A DNA stretch of 64,000 nucleotides from Prochlorococcus sp. AG-409-L18 (GTDB taxonomy: Bacteria; Cyanobacteriota; Cyanobacteriia; PCC-6307; Cyanobiaceae), in contig QCKG01000008.1 in the NCBI GenBank assembly GCA_003215535.1, forward strand, positions 1-64,000, given 5' to 3'. The number at the start of each line of letters is the position of its first letter. Position 1 is the stretch's first letter. Positions 35,636 to 44,610 of the stretch are shown here, piece after piece. The notes under the pieces were generated by a model. It was given only the letters and a program-made list of their open reading frames with translations. It ran no database searches and was not told the origin of the DNA. The translations under genes were made by a program, and so were the position numbers.

Positions 35636-36281
35636 GAAAGACCAGAGTCAAAGTCCCCCAAATCTTCCACGTTGGAATGGGGGACAAAGACGTATTGGTT
35701 TGACAGGAGGTATCGCTTCTGGGAAAAGCAGTATTGAAAGATTCCTCAAAGAAAAAAAAGGCCTGCCAAGCATTGATGCCGATCTATTTGCTCGTGAAGC
35801 ACTTGCTCCTGGAGCATTAGCCACAAAAGCAGTCTTAAGGAGATATGGAGATGCAATTATCAAGAAGAGCATAGACAATCAAAACTGCTTAGATCGATTA
35901 GCACTAAGAAGAATCATCTTCAATAACAAAAATGAGCGATTATGGCTTGAGAATCTAATTCATCCAATTGTAAAAGAGCGCATGGAATCAGAAATCCAAG
36001 TCTACAAAGATGCAAAAGTATTAGTATTAATAATTCCATTGCTATTTGAGGCAAATTTTACAGATATTTGCAGTGAGTTTTGGCTAGTAAGTTGCAATTA
36101 TGAGCAACAAATAAAACGCCTAATTGATCGCGATCGCATAAATATAGACGATGCAAAAGCTATAGTCAATAATCAACTCTCAACTGGGTATAAAAAAAGT
36201 TTAGCAGATTTTATTATAGACAATAGTGGACCACGAGAGGCTTGGGTAGGTCGAGTCGAATCACTGCTTAATCATAATTAA
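35634..36281 (+). CDS. coaE: dephospho-CoA kinase
   Basis: A 215-residue kinase for the last step of coenzyme A synthesis. IGLTGGIASGKSS is the Walker A loop, SIDADLFAREALAPG the substrate-binding segment and VLIIPLLFEANF the conserved core. ATG at 35634 gives the usual length; an open frame extends further left but overlaps argJ heavily. The start overlaps the argJ start in CATG and the stop overlaps the gatB stop in TTAA, so the gene is fitted exactly between two opposite-strand genes. Confidence 0.93.
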   Translation: MKDQSQSPPNLPRWNGGQRRIGLTGGIASGKSSIERFLKEKKGLPSIDADLFAREALAPGALATKAVLRRYGDAIIKKSIDNQNCLDRLALRRIIFNNKNERLWLENLIHPIVKERMESEIQVYKDAKVLVLIIPLLFEANFTDICSEFWLVSCNYEQQIKRLIDRDRINIDDAKAIVNNQLSTGYKKSLADFIIDNSGPREAWVGRVESLLNHN

Positions 36282-37756
36282 CCTTGTAATTTTTTTGCGA
36301 GAATCTGATTAGCCATCTTTGGATCAGCTTTGCCACCTGTTTTTTTCATTAATTGACCTACAAAAAATCCCTGAAGTTTTGTTTTCCCATTCCTAAATTG
36401 CTCGACTTCTTTGGAATACTCAGCAATCAAATTATCAACAATTAAAGAGATCGCCCCAGGATCACTAATCATTCCAAGACCACGCTCTTCAACAATTAGC
36501 TTTGGAGAACCGCCATGCTCCAATAATTGTGGAAGTATCTCCTTGGCAATCTTGCCGCTAATCTGACCTGCATCAATCATCTGAATCATTTCAGCTAGTT
36601 GAGAAGGTCTGAAAGACAACTGAGAAAAGCTGATTCTCTGAGAATTGACATAAGCAGCAATATCTCCAGTAATCCAATTAGATGCAAATTTTGGTTCTGC
36701 CCCTGCGGCAACAACAGCCTCAAAATAAACAGCCATTGATAATTCATCGGTTAGTACACGAGCGTCATATATAGAAAGACCTAACTCATCTGCATAACGA
36801 TGTCTCTTCGCAGCTGGTAGTTCCGGTAACTCAGCCCGCCAAATTTCTCGGAGTTCTTTACTTAATTCAATTGGACCCAAATCTGGATCAGGAAAATAAC
36901 GATAATCGCTACTCCCTTCTTTTGAGCGCATACTCTTTGTAATTTGCTTACCCTCATCCCACAATCTGGTTTCTTGAACAACTATTTCTCCCGATTCATA
37001 AGCCTTGATTTGACGCTCAATTTCATAATCACAAGCCTTATGAATAGCAGAAAATGAATTCATGTTCTTAATCTCAACCTTGGTTCCAAACGGAGACAAA
37101 GGGCCACGTCTCACAGAAATATTGACATCACATCGCAAGGAACCTTCTTGCATATTGCCGTCAGACACCCCGAGATATCTCATGATCCTGCGAATTTCAG
37201 AGGCATACTCTGCAGCCTCCCTACCTGTACGGATATCAGGCTTGCTAACGATCTCTGCCAATGCAACTCCAGCCCGGTTGTAATCCACTAACGAATGTGT
37301 TGATCCAGCAAGACGATCACTACCAGCATGCACCAATTTCCCGGCATCTTCTTCCATATGAAGGCGCTCAATACCGATCTTTTTTAAATAAGTCTCCTTA
37401 CCTTTCTCTGCAACTTCCACCTCAATCCAACCTTCTTCAGCTATCGGTTCATCAAATTGGGAAATCTGATAATTCTTTGGCAGGTCAGGATAAAAATACT
37501 GCTTTCTATCGAACTTGCTATGTTCTGCAATCTTCAAATTCAAGGCCATCGCTGCCTTTACCGCATATTCGAGCACCTTTTCATTCAAGACAGGTAACGT
37601 GCCAGGGAGCCCGCACACCACTGGATCAATATGGGTATTTGGGGCATCACCAAATGCTGTAGAAGCAGATGTAAAAATCTTGCTCTCAGTACCTAACTGA
37701 ACATGTGTCTCTAAGCCAATCACAGCTTCCCAAGGTGCTTCAGATCCTGACATCAC
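36278..37756 (-). CDS. gatB: aspartyl/glutamyl-tRNA amidotransferase subunit B
   Basis: A 492-residue subunit of GatCAB, which converts Glu-tRNA(Gln) to Gln-tRNA(Gln) (and in some species Asp-tRNA(Asn)). Visible: WEAVIGLETHVQLGTESKIF, the FYPDLPKNYQISQFDEPIAE segment, GSLRCDVNISVRR, and the C-terminal YqeY-like tail domain ending MANQILAKKLQG. It converges on coaE with overlapping stops. Confidence 0.97.
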   Translation of the reverse strand: MMSGSEAPWEAVIGLETHVQLGTESKIFTSASTAFGDAPNTHIDPVVCGLPGTLPVLNEKVLEYAVKAAMALNLKIAEHSKFDRKQYFYPDLPKNYQISQFDEPIAEEGWIEVEVAEKGKETYLKKIGIERLHMEEDAGKLVHAGSDRLAGSTHSLVDYNRAGVALAEIVSKPDIRTGREAAEYASEIRRIMRYLGVSDGNMQEGSLRCDVNISVRRGPLSPFGTKVEIKNMNSFSAIHKACDYEIERQIKAYESGEIVVQETRLWDEGKQITKSMRSKEGSSDYRYFPDPDLGPIELSKELREIWRAELPELPAAKRHRYADELGLSIYDARVLTDELSMAVYFEAVVAAGAEPKFASNWITGDIAAYVNSQRISFSQLSFRPSQLAEMIQMIDAGQISGKIAKEILPQLLEHGGSPKLIVEERGLGMISDPGAISLIVDNLIAEYSKEVEQFRNGKTKLQGFFVGQLMKKTGGKADPKMANQILAKKLQG

Positions 37757-37851
37757 TATCTCAATAGATAATCAAATCCTATGAAAAAACAAAGAAGCCA
37801 GCACCCCCTAAATGTCCTAAAACACTGATCTTGATTTCGGTACCGAAAACG

Positions 37852-38961
37852 ATGGCTGTCTCAGCCACTAAACCATTATTAATCCTTGGTGGAGGTCTTA
37901 TAGGACTGAGCTTGGCTCATGAATTAGCTAGCAAAGGAAAAATTGTCGAAATTCTCAGTCGCCGCAGAAACGAAGCTGCAGGGTTCGTTGCTGCTGGCAT
38001 GCTTGCACCTCATGCTGAAGGTCTAAGTAATAACCTGCTAAAGCTAGGTCAGTTAAGTCTGAGTCGAATCTCTACATGGGTAAGCAGGATCGAAGCAGAT
38101 AGCGGCATTAGCTGTGGGCTCCGAGAATGTGGAATTATCGTTCCGTTTTTCAGCAAAGCCGATCTGAAGGCTTATCCAACATCAAGATTTGGTCAAACAT
38201 TAAATCGCAAAGAGCTGGAGAAAGAAATACCTGGAATCGCTCCACAATGGGAAACAGCTTTATTGTTCAAACAAGACGGACAAATCGATAACCGACGTCA
38301 ACTTATGCGGGCTCTAGAGAAAGCCTGTGTTGAGTTAGGAGTCAAATTTCAAGAAGGTGTCGAGGTGCTGCAATTAATCGAAAACAATCAGATATTTGAA
38401 GGGGTACAAATCAGAGATTCTCAAGGCAATAGACAAAACCTAAGAGCTACAGAAGCAGTTCTATGCACTGGCGCCTGGAGCAATCAACTGATGAAAGAAC
38501 TACCGATCTTTCCAATTAAAGGGCAGATGCTCTCCCTACAAGGACCTACAAATACCTTCAAACGAGTACTTTTTGGGCCGGGTACATATTTAGTTCCAAG
38601 GGAAGATGGCCTAGTTGTAGTTGGTGCCACTAGTGAGCCAAAAGCTGGATTTCATGAAGGGCTCACTGCACCAGGGCAGAATGAATTACAACAAGGTATT
38701 CATTCTTTACTGCCTGCCGCTGCTCAATGGCCCCATATAGAACGATGGTGGGGCTTTAGACCATGCACACCAGATGAAATGCCAGTCATAGGCCTTTCTC
38801 CAATAAAAGGTCTCTGGATGGCCACAGGTCATTACCGCAATGGTGTCTTATTAGCCGCAATTACTAGCGAATTACTCTCAAAATTTATTTGTGACGAGTC
38901 ATTCAGTAAGGAAGAAAAATCATTACTAATGACATTTAACTGGAACCGCTTTAAAAACTAA
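37852..38961 (+). CDS. thiO: glycine oxidase ThiO, thiamine synthesis
   Basis: About 369 residues of an FAD-dependent oxidase. LLILGGGLIGLSLAHELASK is the FAD-binding fold near the N-terminus, and VAAGMLAPHAEG and the C-terminal MATGHYRNGVLLAAIT are family hallmarks. ThiO oxidises glycine to the imine used for the thiazole ring of thiamine. The ATG at 37852 (MAVSATKPLLIL) is preferred; an earlier ATG at 37831 adds seven residues. Confidence 0.9.
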   Translation: MAVSATKPLLILGGGLIGLSLAHELASKGKIVEILSRRRNEAAGFVAAGMLAPHAEGLSNNLLKLGQLSLSRISTWVSRIEADSGISCGLRECGIIVPFFSKADLKAYPTSRFGQTLNRKELEKEIPGIAPQWETALLFKQDGQIDNRRQLMRALEKACVELGVKFQEGVEVLQLIENNQIFEGVQIRDSQGNRQNLRATEAVLCTGAWSNQLMKELPIFPIKGQMLSLQGPTNTFKRVLFGPGTYLVPREDGLVVVGATSEPKAGFHEGLTAPGQNELQQGIHSLLPAAAQWPHIERWWGFRPCTPDEMPVIGLSPIKGLWMATGHYRNGVLLAAITSELLSKFICDESFSKEEKSLLMTFNWNRFKN

Positions 38962-38982
38962 TTAATTCTTGCAAAGACACAT

Positions 38983-39441
38983 CTATTCCTCTACCCGCCA
39001 AACCTGATCAGAAGGAGTCCAATCATTTAATTCAGTAGGTGAAAACCACAATCCAATTTCAAATCGAGCTGTTTCGGGTCCATCAGACCCATGAATGACA
39101 TTACGGCCAATATTGACAGCCAAATCACCTCTGATTGTTCCTGGCTCTGCCTCAAGAGGTTTTGTAGCTCCTATTAACTTACGAGCACTAGCAATCACAC
39201 CCTCTCCTTCCCAAACCATTGCGACCACTGGGCCACTAGTTATGAAATTCACCAAACCAGGGAAAAAAGGACGTTCGCTATGTACTCCATAATGCTTTTC
39301 AGCTACTTCAACACTAGGGATTAACTGTTTTAGAGCCACTAACCTGAAACCCTTCCGTTCAAATCTTCCCAAAATTTCCCCTATCAAGCCTCTTTGCACT
39401 CCATCAGGTTTGATTGCAACAAAGGTTCTTTCAACAGCCAT
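38983..39441 (-). CDS. ndk: nucleoside diphosphate kinase
   Basis: A 152-residue enzyme, the standard length, that balances nucleoside triphosphates through a phosphohistidine. [20 protein letters not shown] is the N-terminal hallmark, and [16 protein letters not shown] holds the catalytic His (about 118). It is convergent with thiO and divergent from speA. Confidence 0.98.
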   Translation of the reverse strand: MAVERTFVAIKPDGVQRGLIGEILGRFERKGFRLVALKQLIPSVEVAEKHYGVHSERPFFPGLVNFITSGPVVAMVWEGEGVIASARKLIGATKPLEAEPGTIRGDLAVNIGRNVIHGSDGPETARFEIGLWFSPTELNDWTPSDQVWRVEE

Positions 39442-39587
39442 GAAATAAAAGAATCACAATCTCGCCATAGTCTTCGCCTGAATGCCCTCTTGGCAAGCAA
39501 AAGATTGCATCAGATGCAACGATCCCTAGATTTTCACAATGCTTTCAAAACCATCAAATTCTGCAAATTAATCTCATTCCATCGGCC

Positions 39588-41531
39588 TTGAAACCAACCA
39601 ACCAACCCCCTATTGAAAATTGGACTACTCTTCAAAGTTCAATCCTTTACGGACTGAGTCGCTGGGGAGAACGCTATTTCTCCATAAATGAGCACGGACA
39701 TATAACTGTGCAGCCGAGAGGCCCTAAAGGGGAAAGTCTTGATTTAATGGAGCTAGCCCATGAACTTGAAGGACGCAATCTGAAATTACCTCTGCTAATT
39801 CGGTTTGACGACATACTTGAAGATCGACTAAATCAACTTCATCAAGCTTTTGAAGAAGCCATCGTCAAGTACAAATACACAGGTTCCTATCAAGGTGTAT
39901 TCCCCATTAAATGTAATCAACAACGCCATGTTGTCGAAGAGCTAGTTAGTTGTGGAAGACAATGGCATTTCGGACTAGAGGCAGGTAGCAAAGCCGAACT
40001 ATTAATTGCACTTTCTTTAATTGACGATCCTCAAGCCTTTCTTATATGCAATGGATACAAAGACCAAAGATATATAGAAACAGCTATTTTAGCTCGTCAA
40101 CTTGGCAGGCAACCTGTAGTCGTGATTGAGCAAGTTGATGAAGTTGAAAGAATCATAGAAGCTAGTTCTTCCCTTGGAGCACGACCACTATTAGGGGTTC
40201 GAGCCAAGCTATCTAGCCAAAACAATGGGCACTGGGGCAACTCAATTGGTGAGACAGCAAAGTTTGGCCTTTCAATTCCAGACATATTAATTACTGTAGA
40301 AAGATTACGTACAGCTAATCTTCTCTCTGAGCTACGCCTATTACACTTTCATGTTGGAAGTCAGGTTAATGACATATCAATTCTTAAAAATGCTTTACAG
40401 GAAGCAAGTCAAATATATGTTGAATTAACACGTCTTGGCGTACCAATGAGAAGCCTGGATGTTGGTGGAGGATTAGGAGTCGATTATGACGGGAGTCGAA
40501 CAACTACTCCAGCTTCGACAAACTACTCATTACAAAACTATGCCAATGATGTAGTCGCAACAGTCAAAGAATGCTGTGAATCAAATAACATAGATATGCC
40601 CAACCTAATTAGCGAAAGTGGTAGAGCAATTGCTAGTCACTTTTCAGTACTGCTCTTCAATGTACTAGGTACTAGTGCGGTTTCTTCTGAAATACCTGCA
40701 GCAAAAGACAATGAATGTCTAAGTGTTCGCAATTTAAGAGAGACATTAATAAGCATAAAAAAAATTCCAAAAGAATCAGCTAGTGACATATCAAAACTAC
40801 AAGAAGCTTGGAATGACGCAATTAAATTCAAAGATGATGCACTTTCTGCATTCCGACTCGGATACTTAGGACTACCAGAAAGAGCTACGGCTGAACAACT
40901 TACTTGGGCTTGTGCAAAGGCATTGATAGAACGCTTACCAAAAAATAACTTGATCCCAGAAGAATTGAATGCTCTTCGCTCGACGTTAGCTGCTACTTAT
41001 TACGCCAATCTTTCCGTGTTTCGCTCTGCCCCAGACACCTGGGCAATTGAGCAACTTTTCCCAATCATGCCCATTCATCGTCTCAAAGAGAACCCTAGTC
41101 AACTGGGACATTTTGCAGACCTGACTTGTGATTCAGATGGGAAATTGGCAAATTTTATCAATAATGGACAGATCAAGCCTTTACTTGAATTGCACAAATT
41201 TATTCCTAACGAGCAATACATAATAGGCATCTTTCTTAGTGGAGCCTACCAAGAAGTCATGGGAAATCTTCACAACCTATTTGGAAGTACCAATGCTGTG
41301 CACATCCGATTAACGAAGTCAGGTAGCTATCATCTTGATCATGTCGTACGAGCTAATACAAAATCCGATGTTCTTGAAGCGATGGAGCATGATCCAGAAC
41401 AACTTCTAGAAAGACTTCGTATCGCAAGCGAGTTAGCTATTCGACAGGGAAATCTCCAAATCAATACTGCCCAACGACTAATGGATCACATTGAAACGAG
41501 CCTGCGTCAGAGCACATATCTACACGAATAA
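39588..41531 (+). CDS. speA: biosynthetic arginine decarboxylase
   Basis: A 647-residue PLP enzyme that converts arginine to agmatine for polyamine synthesis. YQGVFPIKCNQQRHVVEELV contains the PLP-binding Lys (about 107), LLHFHVGSQVNDI and SLDVGGGLGVDYDGS bind the cofactor phosphate, and LISESGRAIASHFS follows. Length matches bacterial SpeA. The start used is TTG at 39588, with no better upstream start. Stop codons of speA and alaS abut with no gap. Confidence 0.95.
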   Translation: MKPTNQPPIENWTTLQSSILYGLSRWGERYFSINEHGHITVQPRGPKGESLDLMELAHELEGRNLKLPLLIRFDDILEDRLNQLHQAFEEAIVKYKYTGSYQGVFPIKCNQQRHVVEELVSCGRQWHFGLEAGSKAELLIALSLIDDPQAFLICNGYKDQRYIETAILARQLGRQPVVVIEQVDEVERIIEASSSLGARPLLGVRAKLSSQNNGHWGNSIGETAKFGLSIPDILITVERLRTANLLSELRLLHFHVGSQVNDISILKNALQEASQIYVELTRLGVPMRSLDVGGGLGVDYDGSRTTTPASTNYSLQNYANDVVATVKECCESNNIDMPNLISESGRAIASHFSVLLFNVLGTSAVSSEIPAAKDNECLSVRNLRETLISIKKIPKESASDISKLQEAWNDAIKFKDDALSAFRLGYLGLPERATAEQLTWACAKALIERLPKNNLIPEELNALRSTLAATYYANLSVFRSAPDTWAIEQLFPIMPIHRLKENPSQLGHFADLTCDSDGKLANFINNGQIKPLLELHKFIPNEQYIIGIFLSGAYQEVMGNLHNLFGSTNAVHIRLTKSGSYHLDHVVRANTKSDVLEAMEHDPEQLLERLRIASELAIRQGNLQINTAQRLMDHIETSLRQSTYLHE

Positions 41532-44222
41532 TCAAGTTCCATGTAACGAAAAGGCTAAGTCAAGTTCTTTTCGAGCTGCCTCCAAAGCAGAATTCAGAGC
41601 CTTGGAGTCACGGCCACCAGCTTGTGCAAGATTCGGCTTCCCACCGCCACCTCCCCCGCAAAGTTTGGCAATAGCACCAATAAATTTACCGGCATGTAAT
41701 CCGCTCAATACAACTTCCTTACCAAAGGCCGCAACAAGAATCACTTTACTCTTATCGTTTATTAGTGGAAGTCCTCCCAGAACAACAGCAGAATTATTTC
41801 CAAGCCTAGCCACTAGAGATTGAGCAGCATGCTGTAAGGCATTACCATCTACAGAGTCAAGACGTTCGATCAGAACTTGACTCCTACCTATAGTTTTAGA
41901 TTGAGTAATTAATGCCATTACCTTAGCTATAGCTAAGTCTTCACGAGCCATTAAAAGAGCTTTATTCATCACTTTGACTTCATCTTGCAAAGAAAGGACT
42001 CGTTCTAAAATTTCATTCGGTTGGGCTTTTAAGTGCTCACCCAACTGTTTGACTACAACATCTCGTTCATTCAGATAGTCAAAAACTGCAGGACCTGCAA
42101 CTGCTTCAATACGCCTAATCCCAGCAGCAATTCCAGACTCAGATACAATTTTAAATACGCCTATTTCTACTGTATTCGATACATGAGTTCCACCACAAAG
42201 TTCCATGGATACTCCTGGAACATTAACAACTCTCACCTCATTACCATATTTCTCACCAAACATTGCCACCGCACCCGCAGCCTTGGCCTGCGTAATTGAC
42301 ATTTCTTGCACTTGTAACGAATGGGCTTGAGAAATCCAGCCATTAATTAATCCTTCAAGCTTCTCTATATCAGATGGAGTCACAGCCCTAGGGGAATGAA
42401 AATCAAAACGTAGACGATCAAAATTTACTAATGAGCCAGCCTGCGAGATTCCAGGATCAATTACTTCTTTAAGTGCAGCCTGCAACAAATGAGTAGCTGT
42501 GTGATGAGCTTGGGCACGGCGGCGACAAATCAAATTCACATGTGCTTGAACCTTGTCACCAACCTGTAAAGACCCCCGCTCTACATAACCACTATGAACA
42601 AAAACATCGTGAAGGCGAGTTACGCTAGTTATAGTAATTAAGGTGCCATCTGCAATCGAAGAGTCAATACTAAGAGAACCACAATCACCAATCTGCCCAC
42701 CACCTTCTCCATAAAAGGGGGTAACATCAAGAATAACTTCAACACGTTGTCCAACATCTCCCCGTTGCAAAGACTCACCATTAACTGCCAATGCCCGAAC
42801 AAGACAACTTTGCTCTAAAGAGTCATAGCCTTGAAAACTTGTAGCTTCAACGTCAACTGCCATTCGACTTACGGCATCTTGAATCGTCAAATCTATTGAG
42901 ACACTTGCAGCTTTAGCTCGTTGACGTTGTTCCTCCATCGCCTCTTTAAAGCCCTTTAAATCAACCTTAAGATTGTGCTCTTTAGCAATTTCCTCTGTGA
43001 GTTCCAATGGAAAACCATATGTGTCATATAGCTCAAAAGCCTGCTGACCAGTGATGATTGTTGGCTTCGCAGCAATTAGATCCGATAATAAATTTTCTCC
43101 TCGTTCAAGAGTTTCTAAAAAACGAGTTTCCTCACGTTCCAATTCGTTCAAAATCAAGTCACGGCGTTCCGATAATTGTGGAAAGGCCGATTCCATCAAT
43201 TTGATAGCACATCCACCCATTTCAACTAGAAAAGGCTTCTCAATTCCAATTAATCGCCCATGACGCACTATACGGCGCAATAGCCTCCTTAAGACATAAC
43301 CCCTACCTAAATTACTAGCCTTCACTCCATCACAAATTAATTGTGTGACCGCACGAATATGGTCACCAATAACCTTAAGAGATGTTTGCTTATTATCATC
43401 AACCTGATAATAGATAATACCAGCAAGAGTTGCAGCCTTTTCTAAAAGAGGATAAATAAGATCTGTTTCATAATTATTAGTAACTCCCTGCAAAATCTGT
43501 GCCATTCGTTCTAACCCCATCCCTGTATCAATATTGCAATTTGCAAGCTTACTTAAAACACCCTCAGCATCACGATTGTATTCCATAAAAACTAAATTAT
43601 AAAATTCGATAAATCTCTGATCATCTTCAAGATCGATCGATTCATCTCCAAATTCAGGATTAAAATCGTAATAAATTTCTGAGCATGGTCCACATGGACC
43701 TGTCGGCCCAGAAGCCCAAAAGTTATCAGCTTCATCCATGCGAATAATTCGCTGGGGTTTAACCCCTACTACATCACGCCAAATCTTCTCGGCTTCATCA
43801 TCATCACGAAAAATACTTACCACTAAATGATTAGGGTCCAATCCAAAAACCTCTGTACTTAGCTCCCAAGCCCATTCAATTGCTTCCTGCTTGAAATAAT
43901 CCCCAAAGGAAAAATTTCCAAGCATCTCAAAGAAGGTGTGATGTCTTGCAGTAAGACCAACATTATCTATGTCATTAGTTCTAATACATTTCTGACTACT
44001 TGTTGCCCTAGCTGCAGGACGCTCCACTTGCCCAAGAAACACTGGCTTAAACGGAAGCATCCCTGCAATGGTAAGCAGCACTGTTGGATCCTCAGGTACC
44101 AATGATGCACTCGGAATAATTACATGATCTCGCTCTGCAAAAAATGCCAAAAAAGCTTGCCGAATTTGTTCCCCACTACGAGGCCGCGACTCATAAAAAC
44201 TCGAGGTTCGATCAACGCCCAT
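41532..44222 (-). CDS. alaS: alanyl-tRNA synthetase
   Basis: An 896-residue synthetase. Order seen: class II catalytic core (PSASLVPEDPTVLLTIAGML; ASGPTGPCGPCSEIYYDF), the editing domain with zinc ligands HHTATHLLQ and CGGTHVSNT, and a C-terminal dimerisation part with GGGGGGKPNLAQAGG. Full length and uninterrupted. Transcribed leftwards, it converges on speA end to end. Confidence 0.98.
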   Translation of the reverse strand: MGVDRTSSFYESRPRSGEQIRQAFLAFFAERDHVIIPSASLVPEDPTVLLTIAGMLPFKPVFLGQVERPAARATSSQKCIRTNDIDNVGLTARHHTFFEMLGNFSFGDYFKQEAIEWAWELSTEVFGLDPNHLVVSIFRDDDEAEKIWRDVVGVKPQRIIRMDEADNFWASGPTGPCGPCSEIYYDFNPEFGDESIDLEDDQRFIEFYNLVFMEYNRDAEGVLSKLANCNIDTGMGLERMAQILQGVTNNYETDLIYPLLEKAATLAGIIYYQVDDNKQTSLKVIGDHIRAVTQLICDGVKASNLGRGYVLRRLLRRIVRHGRLIGIEKPFLVEMGGCAIKLMESAFPQLSERRDLILNELEREETRFLETLERGENLLSDLIAAKPTIITGQQAFELYDTYGFPLELTEEIAKEHNLKVDLKGFKEAMEEQRQRAKAASVSIDLTIQDAVSRMAVDVEATSFQGYDSLEQSCLVRALAVNGESLQRGDVGQRVEVILDVTPFYGEGGGQIGDCGSLSIDSSIADGTLITITSVTRLHDVFVHSGYVERGSLQVGDKVQAHVNLICRRRAQAHHTATHLLQAALKEVIDPGISQAGSLVNFDRLRFDFHSPRAVTPSDIEKLEGLINGWISQAHSLQVQEMSITQAKAAGAVAMFGEKYGNEVRVVNVPGVSMELCGGTHVSNTVEIGVFKIVSESGIAAGIRRIEAVAGPAVFDYLNERDVVVKQLGEHLKAQPNEILERVLSLQDEVKVMNKALLMAREDLAIAKVMALITQSKTIGRSQVLIERLDSVDGNALQHAAQSLVARLGNNSAVVLGGLPLINDKSKVILVAAFGKEVVLSGLHAGKFIGAIAKLCGGGGGGKPNLAQAGGRDSKALNSALEAARKELDLAFSLHGT

Positions 44223-44610
44223 AACTAAATTTGCCGCAGGAATTTTGTCCCTTTTCCATAATGGACTTTAAGCATTCAAAATATTTAAACATTATCCAAA
44301 CAGGTAGTGTGGCCATACTCAAAACAAGGTTGTAATAAAGGTAATATTGCCTATTTCTCAGAAATAAATAATTCCAACATAATTAATTTAAACTTGGATT
44401 AAAGTTCAAAAATCCCATTCCTAAGCAGCAAATCACCATAAAACAAGGCTGATAGTGAATGCACCATACCCAAGCAACTCTTACAGGGCATGGCAATTAA
44501 TCCTAAGACCTGGCATTATTAATAAAGGAACTCCTATGGCGTTTGTTGTCATTGATCGGCAACATGCTCCAGTTTCATGAGGCCCAAGTCATGAATTCCG
44601 CGTCGCGGCC
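44223..44610. other. intergenic region between alaS and the SNF2 gene
   Basis: Divergent promoter region for alaS and the SNF2 gene. A 13-codon frame from ATG 44536 is seen but is not called; no RNA gene recognised. Confidence 0.4.
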
